From NCBI GenBank assembly GCA_013360465.1, contig JABWBO010000008.1, positions 1-64,000 of the forward strand: a stretch of DNA of 64,000 nt. The letters run 5' to 3'. Below, in pieces: positions 1 to 8,124 of the stretch (position 1 is its first letter; every line of letters starts with the position of its first letter). The translations under genes and the position numbers were made by a program. The notes under the pieces are model-generated. The model did no database searches, was not told the origin of the DNA, and saw only the letters and a program-made list of their open reading frames with translations. The DNA is from Anaerolineae bacterium. Its GTDB lineage: Bacteria > Chloroflexota > Anaerolineae > Aggregatilineales > Phototrophicaceae.

Positions 1-746
1 TCGGCGGGCAGGGCGCGCCGCCGACCGCGCTGCCTACAGCACAGCCGACCACCGCCGCGCCGACGGAACAGCCCGCCGTTGCCGCGACCACCCCCATCGC
101 CGGCTTCAGCCAGGGGGTCAACGTCCGCCGGGGTCCCGGTCTGGAGTTCGACCCGCCTATCGGCGCGTATGCCGCCGGACAGACTGCCGAAATCCTCGCC
201 ATCAGCACGGGCGGCGATTGGTACAAGGTGCGCTACGGCGGCAGCGAAGGCTGGGTTTTCGCGCAGCTGGCGGCAGTCAGCGGCGACACCAGCGCGCTCC
301 CGCGCGAATCCGGTCCGCCGCGTCCGACGCCGCGCCCGGCGACAGCGACGCCCGTCCTGCCGACCGGCATGCCCGCTTCCGGCGCGAACCTGGTCGCCGG
401 CATCGTCGTGCTCAACCCCGCCGCGCCGGTGTGCGCCCAGACGTTCGTCGTCGGGCTGGATGTGGCGAACCTGGGCACAGAGCCGACGAGCGCCAGCGGC
501 ACGGTCACGCTGAACGACGTGCGCGCCGCCGACGGCTCGCAACAGGACAGCACCATCGGCGGTTTTCCGGTCCTTCAACCGGGGCAGACCGTTCGCGTCG
601 ATATGCCGCTGACCATCAGCACGTGGTACAACGAGATGCACCGCATCACCCTGACCATCGATCAGGAGAACCTGATCGCGGAAAGCAACCCCAACGACAA
701 CGCCGTCAGCCTGGAATACTTCCTGGACAAGGGCGGCTGCCCGTAA
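1..746 (+). CDS. Secreted SH3-domain / CARDB-like protein, 5' end missing
   Basis: The frame is open from the window edge (first full codon at base 3), so the N-terminus lies outside. The visible part begins with a Thr/Pro/Ala-rich linker. A bacterial SH3 type 3 domain follows, marked by GVNVRRGPG, GDWYKVRYGG and EGWVFAQL. After a second Pro-rich linker (PRPTPRPATATP) comes a domain resembling CARDB, an Ig-like adhesion fold, recognisable from TFVVGLDVANLGTE and the closing LIAESNPNDNAVSLEY. SH3_3 domains usually bind peptidoglycan or peptides, and CARDB occurs in extracellular bacterial proteins. The protein is therefore probably surface-exposed or secreted; its exact role is unknown. A 12-bp perfect stem-loop follows the stop codon. 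Confidence 0.75.
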   Translation, partial: GGQGAPPTALPTAQPTTAAPTEQPAVAATTPIAGFSQGVNVRRGPGLEFDPPIGAYAAGQTAEILAISTGGDWYKVRYGGSEGWVFAQLAAVSGDTSALPRESGPPRPTPRPATATPVLPTGMPASGANLVAGIVVLNPAAPVCAQTFVVGLDVANLGTEPTSASGTVTLNDVRAADGSQQDSTIGGFPVLQPGQTVRVDMPLTISTWYNEMHRITLTIDQENLIAESNPNDNAVSLEYFLDKGGCP

Positions 747-759
747 CGGAAACCCTTCC

Positions 760-793
760 CCCCGCCGTTCACCTCCGAAGATGAACGGCGGGG
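760..793 (+). terminator. Stem-loop after the SH3/CARDB gene
   Basis: Perfect 12-bp inverted repeat (CCCCGCCGTTCA at 760-771, its complement at 782-793) with a 10-nt loop. There is no T-run afterwards, so it may end transcription only weakly or mainly protect the 3' end of the mRNA. Confidence 0.45.
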
Positions 794-861
794 TCGCTCA
801 CCGTTCCACACGCCCCCTGAAGACTTCCGAAACCGTTTTCTGAAACGGGCGATGAAGCTTG

Positions 862-890
862 TTGACACGCCTCAATTTGCTGGCTATACT
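862..890 (+). promoter_or_regulatory. Sigma-70-type promoter of the cluster 1 lacI gene
   Basis: Consensus TTGACA at 862-867 and TATACT at 885-890, separated by exactly 17 bp. Transcription would start near 897, which lies inside the operator-like sequence at 896-907. The promoter faces the LacI gene at 950. Confidence 0.75.
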
Positions 891-895
891 GATCA

Positions 896-907
896 TAAAT
901 CGGTTTA
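896..907 (+). promoter_or_regulatory. LacI-family operator-like site
   Basis: TAAATCGGTTTA is a pseudo-palindrome with arms TAAA/TTTA around a central CG. That central CG flanked by A and T runs is typical of LacI-family operators. It begins 6 bp after the -10 box and covers the expected start of transcription, so binding there should block the promoter. Autoregulation by the gene at 950 is inferred. Confidence 0.55.
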
Positions 908-949
908 CTATGCTTTGGTATAAAGTTTAGTTCGAAAGCGGTCGCCATC

Positions 950-1993
950 TTGCCGCCCAAAGACAAAGCCTCTCCATCCAGCGCATCCGTCACCATCCGC
1001 GATGTCGCGCGCCTCGCCGGGGTGTCGCCCGCCACCGTCTCCAAGGTGATGAACAACGCGCCGTACGTCAGTGAAGAAACCCGCCAGACCGTCCGCGCCG
1101 CCGCCGACAAACTCAATTTCCGCCCCAACAGCATCGCCCGCAGCCTGAAGATGAGCCGCACCGCCACGCTGGGGCTGATCACCGACGATCTGGAAGGCGT
1201 GTTCACCATGTCGATGATGCGCGGCGTCGAAGAAGTGGCCAGCGCCCAGGGGTTCAGCGTCTTTTTGTGCAACAGCTATGGCGATGTCGCCCGCGAACGC
1301 GCCCATCTGGAGGTGTTGATCGACAAGAAAGTGGACGGCGTCATCCTGCTCAGCGGCTACCGTGTGCGCCAGCGGGGCGCGCCCGCCCTGCCGCTCGGCG
1401 GTATCCCGGTGGTCTACCTCTACCAGTACACCGACGAAGCCGCCGTGCGCTGCGTCGTGCCGGACGATTTCGGCGGCGCGGTGCTGGGCGCGGCGCATCT
1501 GGCGGGATTGGGGCGGCGGCGCATCGCCGTCATCAACGGACCCGCACACTACGAAGCCACCCGCCGCCGGCTCGAAGGCGTGCAGGATGCGCTCGCCCGC
1601 GCCGGCGTGTCCTTCGATGCAGCGCTGGTGCGCGCCGGCAAGTGGTATGAAAGCAGCGGTTACGCCGCCGCTCGCGATCTGATGAGCCTGCCCGCCCCGC
1701 CCGATGCCCTCTTCTGCATGAGCGACAGCATCGCCGTCGGGGCGCTGGGCGCGCTGCATGACCTGGGCGTGCGCGTGCCGCAGGATGTCGCGCTGATCGG
1801 TTTCGACAACCGCAGCTTCGCCGTCCATCAGCGCCCGCCTTTGACCACCGTCGCCCTGCCTCTGGTGCAGATGGGACGGTTGGCGGGCGACCTGCTGCTG
1901 CGCGACATCCGCGAGGGGGGATCGGCAGCGGAACTCCACCGCGTCCCCTGTGAACTCGTCGTCAGACAGTCCTGCGGCGCAAGCCGCGCCTGA
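950..1993 (+). CDS. LacI-family transcriptional regulator (cluster 1)
   Basis: 347 residues. The N-terminal LacI helix-turn-helix is clear (VTIRDVARLAGVSPATVSKV, residues about 13-32), followed by the hinge region and a periplasmic-binding-protein-like effector domain (LGLITDDLEGVF, GVILLSGYRV, VALIGFDNRS). The start is a TTG; an upstream ATG at 910 is out of frame. The gene lies downstream of a consensus promoter and an operator-like palindrome, so it is probably autoregulated. It heads a same-strand cluster with a hydrolase-like enzyme and a CUT1 sugar importer, and most likely senses the sugar those genes handle. The ligand cannot be read from the sequence. Confidence 0.9.
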   Translation: MPPKDKASPSSASVTIRDVARLAGVSPATVSKVMNNAPYVSEETRQTVRAAADKLNFRPNSIARSLKMSRTATLGLITDDLEGVFTMSMMRGVEEVASAQGFSVFLCNSYGDVARERAHLEVLIDKKVDGVILLSGYRVRQRGAPALPLGGIPVVYLYQYTDEAAVRCVVPDDFGGAVLGAAHLAGLGRRRIAVINGPAHYEATRRRLEGVQDALARAGVSFDAALVRAGKWYESSGYAAARDLMSLPAPPDALFCMSDSIAVGALGALHDLGVRVPQDVALIGFDNRSFAVHQRPPLTTVALPLVQMGRLAGDLLLRDIREGGSAAELHRVPCELVVRQSCGASRA

Positions 1994-2017
1994 ACGCCAG
2001 CGAAGGAGCGAAGACAC

Positions 2018-3646
2018 TTGGAAATCTACGATTTGAGCTATGACCCGCGCGACCCGTTATACGACCTGCCGGATATGCCCGGCGTCCGCTGGGGGGTGCA
2101 GGTCTTCACCACCCGCAACCTGTATCAGCTGGACCCGGCGCAGGTTTCGCTGACGGACGGCGGCATGACCCTGGCGGCGGGCGGTCTGAGCTGGGCAGGG
2201 CAGCAGCAGCGCAGCCCCGGCGAGGTGATCGTCCACATTAGCCGCGACGGCGACGCCTATCTGTGGCGGATTCAGGCGCGCCACGCCGAACCGATCAAGG
2301 CGGTCAAGCTGATGCTGTGGGGGCTGCCGATCAGCGCCTTCGAACAGGGCTGGTGGCAGCCGACCAGCACCGCCGCGCGGACCGCCATCCCTACGCTGAC
2401 CACGCCCGTGCGCTGGAACTATCCCTGGCGCGAATGGCTGACGCCCTGGGCGTGCGCCGGCGAGCAGGACGGGTCGCCGCTGATCTGCGTGAGCTTCCGC
2501 GACCGTGAGGTGCGCGCCAAACGGCTGTATACCCATCTGCCGCCCTATGCCGACGGTCAGCCGGTGCTGGAACTGATCTTCGAGGAGGACGCCCGCCGCT
2601 GGGACGGCAGCATCGCCACCTGCGAGATGCGTCTGCGCGTCACCGACCGTCTGGCGGATGTCGATGCCGATTTCGCGGCTCACCTCGCCTTCGTGCAAGA
2701 TGCCTACGGCTTGCAGCCCTGGGAAACACGCCCGGATGTGCCCGATTGGATGCGCGACATCAGGCTGGTGCTGAATCTGCACGGGCAGCACTGGACCGGC
2801 TACGTCTTCAACACCTTCGACCAGATGGCGCAGACGCTGCGGACCCTCACGCAGCACGTGCCCGGTCGGAACATCCTCGCTTACCTGCCGGGCTTCGAAG
2901 GGCGCTACTACTACGCCTACCCGCACTATCGTCCGGGCGAGGCGCTCGGCGGAGACGCCGCCTTCCGCCGTCTGGTCGCCGAAGCCGACCGCCTGGAAGT
3001 GAAGCTGATGCCAATGTTCGGTATGCACGGCGCGAACGTTCAGGTCTATCCCGATTACGAGCGTTCGGCGTTCCGCAGCCGCACCAACAGCTATCTGACG
3101 CTGGTCAACTTCCCGGACTGGGATACCGACCGCTTCGGCGAGGATGATCAGGTCTTCCTGAACCCCGGCGAACCGACCTTTCGCCAGCATTTAATGGAAC
3201 AGGTCAGCGGCATCGTCCGCGATTACGGCGTCAGCGGCGTCTTCCTGGACACCTCGGCGTGTTGGTTCAACGACCCCCGGCATAACCTGTACGAGGGCTA
3301 TCAGAAGCTGATCGCCGCCCTGCACGAGCGCCATCCGGGGCTGCTGGTCGCCGGCGAAGGCTGGTTCGACGCGCTGCTGGCGGTGCTGCCGGTCAATCAG
3401 AGCTGGTTGGGGGTAGACCGGCACTTCAAGTATCCGCAGATTCTCGCCCGTTATGGGCGGGCGCTGGGGCATCTGGCGGAAGGCGCGCCGGGTCCCGTCA
3501 GCACCGGCGTTCACGAGCGTGGTTTCACCTACCGGGTCGCCGGACCGGTCACGCCAGGGCATATCGCCTCGGTGGGTATCGCCGACGATACGATGACGCG
3601 CTACGTCGACGAGGTGATCGCCGCCTGCAGGGCGGCGGTTGGGTAA
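2018..3646 (+). CDS. TIM-barrel glycoside hydrolase-like protein
   Basis: 542 residues starting at TTG with an AGGAG box about 10 bp upstream. It has no signal peptide, so it is probably cytoplasmic. Residues about 245-500 look like a (beta/alpha)8 barrel of the alpha-amylase/alpha-galactosidase-like type: LVLNLHGQHWTGYVFNTFD, KLMPMFGMHG, DYGVSGVFLDTSACWFND and LLVAGEGWFD. The Asp in GVFLDTS and the Glu in AGEGW sit at ends of predicted strands and are candidate catalytic residues. The N-terminal half is beta-rich. It resembles proteins annotated as DUF6259-type domains; I do not recognise a characterised family. Its place between a LacI gene and an ABC sugar importer suggests intracellular processing of the imported sugar. 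Confidence 0.55.
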   Translation: MEIYDLSYDPRDPLYDLPDMPGVRWGVQVFTTRNLYQLDPAQVSLTDGGMTLAAGGLSWAGQQQRSPGEVIVHISRDGDAYLWRIQARHAEPIKAVKLMLWGLPISAFEQGWWQPTSTAARTAIPTLTTPVRWNYPWREWLTPWACAGEQDGSPLICVSFRDREVRAKRLYTHLPPYADGQPVLELIFEEDARRWDGSIATCEMRLRVTDRLADVDADFAAHLAFVQDAYGLQPWETRPDVPDWMRDIRLVLNLHGQHWTGYVFNTFDQMAQTLRTLTQHVPGRNILAYLPGFEGRYYYAYPHYRPGEALGGDAAFRRLVAEADRLEVKLMPMFGMHGANVQVYPDYERSAFRSRTNSYLTLVNFPDWDTDRFGEDDQVFLNPGEPTFRQHLMEQVSGIVRDYGVSGVFLDTSACWFNDPRHNLYEGYQKLIAALHERHPGLLVAGEGWFDALLAVLPVNQSWLGVDRHFKYPQILARYGRALGHLAEGAPGPVSTGVHERGFTYRVAGPVTPGHIASVGIADDTMTRYVDEVIAACRAAVG

Positions 3647-3730
3647 TCTGGTCATCCCGGTGTCGGGCAGTTTTCGCGCTGCTCCGCCGCTGACGATAGA
3701 CTCGCGGTTTTACAATAGGAGTTGTTCACG

Positions 3731-4978
3731 ATGAAAAAAGGTGCGGTTCTGTTCGTCGTCCTGCTGATGCTGGTCGTCAGCGGGGTCTCGGTCATGACGG
3801 CGCAGGATGCGGTAACCCTGCAAATGTGGTCGCGCGACAGCAACCAGGACTTCCTGCGCGAGCTGGTGGACATGTGGAATGCCGATCACCCCAACCAGAT
3901 CGAACTGACGATCATCCCGGCGGCAGATTTCGTCACCCGCGTCGGCGTCGCCTCGGCGGGCGGTGAAGCGCCCGATCTGCTGCCCATCGACCTGATCTAC
4001 GTGCCGCAGTTCGCCCAGGCGGGCAACCTGGTCGAGATCGGCTCCTTCATCGACGCGCTGCCCTTCGCCGACCAGCTCAGCGCCTCGCACGTTCACCTCG
4101 GCGAATATGACGGCGGACGCTATGCCGTCCCCTTCGCCGCCGAAGGCTCGGTGCTGCTGTACAACAAGGGGCTGTTCGAAGCGGCGGGACTCGATCCCGA
4201 AGCGCCTCCGACGACCTGGGAAGAGATTTACGAAGCCGCCAAAGCCATCACCGCCCTGGGCGATGACAACTACGGCTTCTACTTCAGCGGGGCGTGCGCG
4301 GGCTGCAACGCCTTCACCTTCCTGCCGCTGATCTGGGCGAGCGGCGGCGACGTGCTGACCGAGGACGGCTTGAGCGCCACCGTCGATACCCCCGAAGTGC
4401 GCGCGGCGCTGGAATTCTACAAGCGCATGTGGGACGAGGGTCTCATCCCTCCGAGCGCGCAGGCGGACACCGGCACCGACTTCTTCGGCGCTTTCACCAC
4501 GGGCAAGATCGGCATGGTGGGTTCCGGAGCCTTCTCGATTGCCATTCTCAAGAATGATCACCCCGAAATCGACTTCGGGCTGACCTTCCTGCCCGGTCAG
4601 GAAGGCGGCATCTCGTCGTTCGCCGGCGGCGACTCTATCGCCATCACCTCCAGTTCGCAGCACGCGGCGGAAGCCTTCGAGTTCATCTCCTGGGTGCTTT
4701 CCGACGAAATCCAGCTTCAGATGTTCGCCGCGCGGGGACAGCTCCCTCTGCGCGCCGACCTGGTCGATAACGAGTTCTCGCGCGAGGACCCGCGCCTGAT
4801 CACCAACGCCGAAGCCATGAACCTGGGCAGGACGCCGTACAGCTTCGTCTACAACCAGCTGTTCAACGATGCTAATGGTCCCTGGTTGGCGATGATTCAG
4901 ACCGCCATCTTCCAGGGCGATGTCGACGGCGCGATTGCCAACGGTCAGGCGGGATTCGCCGCCATCCTGGGCGGGTAG
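3731..4978 (+). CDS. ABC sugar transporter, solute-binding protein (CUT1, cluster 1)
   Basis: 415 residues from ATG 3731, preceded by AGGAG at 3717-3721; an upstream in-frame TTG at 3722 overlaps this box and was rejected. The N-terminal signal peptide (MKKGAVLFVVLLMLVVSGVS) is followed by family 1 solute-binding features: VTLQMWSRDSNQ, EAPDLLPIDLIYVPQFA, VPFAAEGSVLLYNKGLFEAAG and TGKIGMVGSG. It would capture a carbohydrate outside the membrane and pass it to the two permeases encoded downstream. No lipobox cysteine is evident near the signal peptide. The ligand is unknown. Confidence 0.88.
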   Translation: MKKGAVLFVVLLMLVVSGVSVMTAQDAVTLQMWSRDSNQDFLRELVDMWNADHPNQIELTIIPAADFVTRVGVASAGGEAPDLLPIDLIYVPQFAQAGNLVEIGSFIDALPFADQLSASHVHLGEYDGGRYAVPFAAEGSVLLYNKGLFEAAGLDPEAPPTTWEEIYEAAKAITALGDDNYGFYFSGACAGCNAFTFLPLIWASGGDVLTEDGLSATVDTPEVRAALEFYKRMWDEGLIPPSAQADTGTDFFGAFTTGKIGMVGSGAFSIAILKNDHPEIDFGLTFLPGQEGGISSFAGGDSIAITSSSQHAAEAFEFISWVLSDEIQLQMFAARGQLPLRADLVDNEFSREDPRLITNAEAMNLGRTPYSFVYNQLFNDANGPWLAMIQTAIFQGDVDGAIANGQAGFAAILGG

Positions 4979-5015
4979 CCGCAGCGCGTCCGTACGACGG
5001 TATCCTTTTCTCGCG

Positions 5016-5043
5016 CCCTTCTCCCGCATCAGCGGGAGAAGGG
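5016..5043. repeat. Palindromic intergenic repeat (12-bp stem)
   Basis: CCCTTCTCCCGC at 5016-5027, ATCA loop, and the exact complement at 5032-5043, followed by GTCCGGGGTGAGG. A near-identical element in the opposite orientation lies at 17262-17293. It sits between the binding-protein and permease genes, where such hairpins often protect the upstream mRNA segment. Confidence 0.7.
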
Positions 5044-5095
5044 TCCGGGGTGAGGATCAAAAACGTCTTCCTTCAAGTCAGAAAGTGATGCTGAC

Positions 5096-6016
5096 GTGAG
5101 TACGGTCAATCTTCAAATCAGCGAACGCCGCACTGAACGCGGCGGCAGCATCGGCAGACGCAGCGCCGGGCTGTTCTTCGTCCTGCCGGCGGTCTCCTTC
5201 ACCGTCGTCTTCTTCATCCTCCCGCTGATCTTCACCGTCTACATGTCGCTGCACGACTGGCCCCTGCTGGGCGATCACGAGTTCATCGGGCTGGATAACT
5301 ACAGCGCTCTGCTCAGCGACCGGCAGTTCTGGAACAGCCTGTGGTTCACCACCCGCTACACCCTGCTGATCACGCCGGTGATCTTCATCCTGGCGTTCGT
5401 GCTGGCGCTGCTGGTCTCGCTGCCGCTGCCCGGCGTCGGCATCTACCGCACCGTCTACTTCCTGCCGGTGGTCATCGGGCTGGGGTCCAGCAGCCTGCTC
5501 TGGGTCTGGTTACTGCATGACCGGGTCGGCGTGATCAACGCCATCCTGACCGGCTTGGGCTTGATGGACCGCCCGATCATCTGGCTCGCCGATTCCAGCT
5601 ATGCCATGACGGCGATCATCATGTCGGTGGTCTGGAAGACGGTCGGTTTCACCATGATCCTGCTCATGACCGGTATGCAGGCGATCCCCGCCGAACTGTA
5701 CGAAGCCGCCAAGGTCGATGGCGCCAACTACTGGGGGCGTCTGCGCTACATCATGATGCCGCTGCTGCGCCGCACCTTCGCCCTGGCGCTGATCCTATCG
5801 GTGATCGGCTCCTACCTCGGTTTCGACCAGTTCTTCATCATGACCGCCGGCGGTCCGCAGAATTCGACGATCTCGGTGGTCTACTGGATCTACAAGAACT
5901 CCTTCACCAACTTCAAGCTCGGCTACGGCGCGTCGCTCTCCATCGTGCTGCTGGTCATCCTGGTCATCCTGAGCATCATTCAGCTGCGCCTGCTGCGCGA
6001 CGAGACGAGTTATTGA
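5096..6016 (+). CDS. ABC sugar transporter permease, MalF type (cluster 1)
   Basis: 306 residues, GTG start. Six predicted membrane helices begin with GLFFVLPAVSFTVVFFILPL. The cytoplasmic EAA loop that contacts the ATPase is present (ELYEAAKVDGANYWGRLRYI, residues about 200-219). It pairs with the MalG-type permease 11 bp downstream. No ATPase gene is in the cluster, so the importer must use one encoded elsewhere. Confidence 0.9.
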   Translation: MSTVNLQISERRTERGGSIGRRSAGLFFVLPAVSFTVVFFILPLIFTVYMSLHDWPLLGDHEFIGLDNYSALLSDRQFWNSLWFTTRYTLLITPVIFILAFVLALLVSLPLPGVGIYRTVYFLPVVIGLGSSSLLWVWLLHDRVGVINAILTGLGLMDRPIIWLADSSYAMTAIIMSVVWKTVGFTMILLMTGMQAIPAELYEAAKVDGANYWGRLRYIMMPLLRRTFALALILSVIGSYLGFDQFFIMTAGGPQNSTISVVYWIYKNSFTNFKLGYGASLSIVLLVILVILSIIQLRLLRDETSY

Positions 6017-6027
6017 AGGAGCATGGC

Positions 6028-6915
6028 ATGACGACCTCTGTTTCCGCAGTTTCAGCACCTTCCACCGCGCACAGCCGGGGCAGGAACCGCCCAGGGCGGA
6101 TCGCCTTTTACGTCGTCTGCACCGCACTGGCGGCGCTGTTCCTCTTCCCCATCGTCTGGACGGCGATCAGCTCCGTCAAGCCGCCGCCGGAAGCTTCGGC
6201 AGTGCCGCCCACTTTCCTGCCGTCGCGCCTGGACCTGGGCAACTTCGTCAAGCTCAACGAATATGGGCGCGGCGTTTGGAACTATGTCGGCAACAGCGCC
6301 GGCACGGCGGTCATGACGGTGATCGGCGCGACCCTCCTCAGCACTCTGGCGGGCTATGGCTTCTCGCGCTTCCAGTTCCGGGGCAAGGGACTCCTCTTCG
6401 TCATGATCCTGATGACGCTGATGATCCCGTTTCAGTCGATCCTCATCCCGCTCTTTCTGATCCTGACCGGGCTGAAGCTGCAAAATACGCTGTTCGGGCT
6501 GGCGCTGGTCTACATCACCTTCCAGCTGCCCTTCGGCGTCTTCATCATGCGTAATTCGTTCGATGCCGTCCCGCGCGAGATCGAAGAGGCGGCGCTCCTC
6601 GACGGGTGCAGCTCGCTCAGTATGCTCTACCGCGTCATGCTCAACATCGTGCGACCGGGGATCATCACCGTCGGCATTTACGCCTTCCTCAATTCCTGGA
6701 ACGAGTTCCTCGCCGCGCTGATCTTCATGACCAAAGAGACCAGCTTCACCCTGCCCATCCTGCTGACCAGTGTGCGCAGCGGCTACTACGGCTCCATCGA
6801 CTGGGGCGCGCTGCAAGCCGGGCTGATCGTGACGATTGCGCCCTGTATCTTCATCTTCCTGCTGCTGCAGCGCTACTACATCAGCGGGCTGACCGGCGGG
6901 GCGACCAAAGGCTGA
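6028..6915 (+). CDS. ABC sugar transporter permease, MalG type (cluster 1)
   Basis: 295 residues from ATG 6028, with AAGGAG at 6016-6021; an in-frame TTG at 6013 overlaps the previous stop and lacks this spacing. Six membrane helices are predicted. The EAA loop is IEEAALLDGCSSLSMLYRVM. The C-terminus (LLLQRYYISGLTGGATKG) is the usual MalG-type ending. It forms the membrane channel with the preceding permease. Confidence 0.9.
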   Translation: MTTSVSAVSAPSTAHSRGRNRPGRIAFYVVCTALAALFLFPIVWTAISSVKPPPEASAVPPTFLPSRLDLGNFVKLNEYGRGVWNYVGNSAGTAVMTVIGATLLSTLAGYGFSRFQFRGKGLLFVMILMTLMIPFQSILIPLFLILTGLKLQNTLFGLALVYITFQLPFGVFIMRNSFDAVPREIEEAALLDGCSSLSMLYRVMLNIVRPGIITVGIYAFLNSWNEFLAALIFMTKETSFTLPILLTSVRSGYYGSIDWGALQAGLIVTIAPCIFIFLLLQRYYISGLTGGATKG

Positions 6916-7029
6916 TCAATTCGCCCACCGGCGGTTTGTCACGCGCCGATTTCTTGTCCCTACATGCGGCGGCAGTCGTCCACTATACTTTCGCGCATTG
7001 TGACCGTTATCTGACAGGCATGGGCGCGT

Positions 7030-8103
7030 ATGAAACTCGGCATCATCGGCTTACCCAACAGCGGCAAAACCACCATCTTCAACGCTCTGACGCGGGGCAG
7101 CCTGCCCACCGGCGCGGCGACCAGCGGACAGTTCGAAGTTCACACCGCCGTCGTCAACGTGCCGGATGTCCGCGTGGACAAGCTCAAGGCGATGTACAAA
7201 CCCAAGAAGACCACCTACACCCAGGTGACCTACGTGGACATCGGCGGGCTGGACAAGGGCATCGGCGAGGGCGGCTTGGGCGGTCAGTTCCGCAACCAGC
7301 TCGCTCAGCTCGACGGCTTCCTGCACGTCGTGCGCACCTTCAAGGATGAAGGCGTACCGCATCCCTATGACAGCGTCGATGCGGCGCGCGATGTCGCCAT
7401 CCTGGACAGCGAGTTCATCCTCACCGACCTGGTCGCCATCGAGGGACGGCTGGAACGCCTGGATGTCGATCTCAAGCGCAAGGGCAAAGCCGGCGACCCG
7501 GTGCTGAGCGCCGAAAAAGACCTGCTGGAACGGATGAAGGCGCATCTTGAAGCCGACCGTCCGCTGCGCGACCTGGACCTGACCGAAGAAGAGATCAAGC
7601 CTCTGCGCGGCTTCGGCTTCCTGACGCTGAAGCCCGCGCTGATCGTGCTGAACGCCGATGAGGCTTCCGGCGATGCGGCGCTGAGCTATGACCACCGCCT
7701 GAGCCGGATCGTCACCCTTCAGGGGCGCATCGAGGCGGAACTCAGCCAGCTGGAGCCGGAAGACGCGGAGATCTTCATGGCGGAGTACGGCATCACCGAA
7801 CTGAGCGCCGCCAAAGTCATCCGCCTGTCCTACGAGCTGCTCAACATCCAGTCGTTCTTCACCGTCGGCGAAGACGAGGTGCGCGCCTGGGATGTGCGCA
7901 TCGGGGCGACCGCGCCGGAAGCCGCCGGGGTCATCCACAGCGACCTGCAAAAAGGCTTCATCCGCGCCGAAGTCATGGCGTACAGCGACCTGATCGCCGC
8001 CGGCAGCGAAGTCGCGCTCAAGACGGCGGGCAAATTCCGCCTGGAGGGCAAGGACTACATCGTCAAAGACGGCGACATCGTGCATATCCGCTTCAATCTC
8101 TGA
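7030..8103 (+). CDS. ychF: Ribosome-binding ATPase YchF (Obg-like)
   Basis: 357 residues, the usual length for YchF. The P-loop is GLPNSGKTT (residues 7-15). The base-recognition motif is LNADE instead of NKxD, as expected for the ATP-preferring OLA1/YchF branch of Obg-type proteins. A coiled-coil insertion (LERLDVDLKRKGKAGDPVLS) and a C-terminal TGS domain (ending GKDYIVKDGDIVHIRFNL) complete the architecture. The family binds ribosomes and affects translation and stress responses. It is a single-gene unit between the sugar cluster and a glycosyltransferase. Confidence 0.96.
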   Translation: MKLGIIGLPNSGKTTIFNALTRGSLPTGAATSGQFEVHTAVVNVPDVRVDKLKAMYKPKKTTYTQVTYVDIGGLDKGIGEGGLGGQFRNQLAQLDGFLHVVRTFKDEGVPHPYDSVDAARDVAILDSEFILTDLVAIEGRLERLDVDLKRKGKAGDPVLSAEKDLLERMKAHLEADRPLRDLDLTEEEIKPLRGFGFLTLKPALIVLNADEASGDAALSYDHRLSRIVTLQGRIEAELSQLEPEDAEIFMAEYGITELSAAKVIRLSYELLNIQSFFTVGEDEVRAWDVRIGATAPEAAGVIHSDLQKGFIRAEVMAYSDLIAAGSEVALKTAGKFRLEGKDYIVKDGDIVHIRFNL

Positions 8104-8124
8104 CGCGGCGGACCGGCTGACGCC

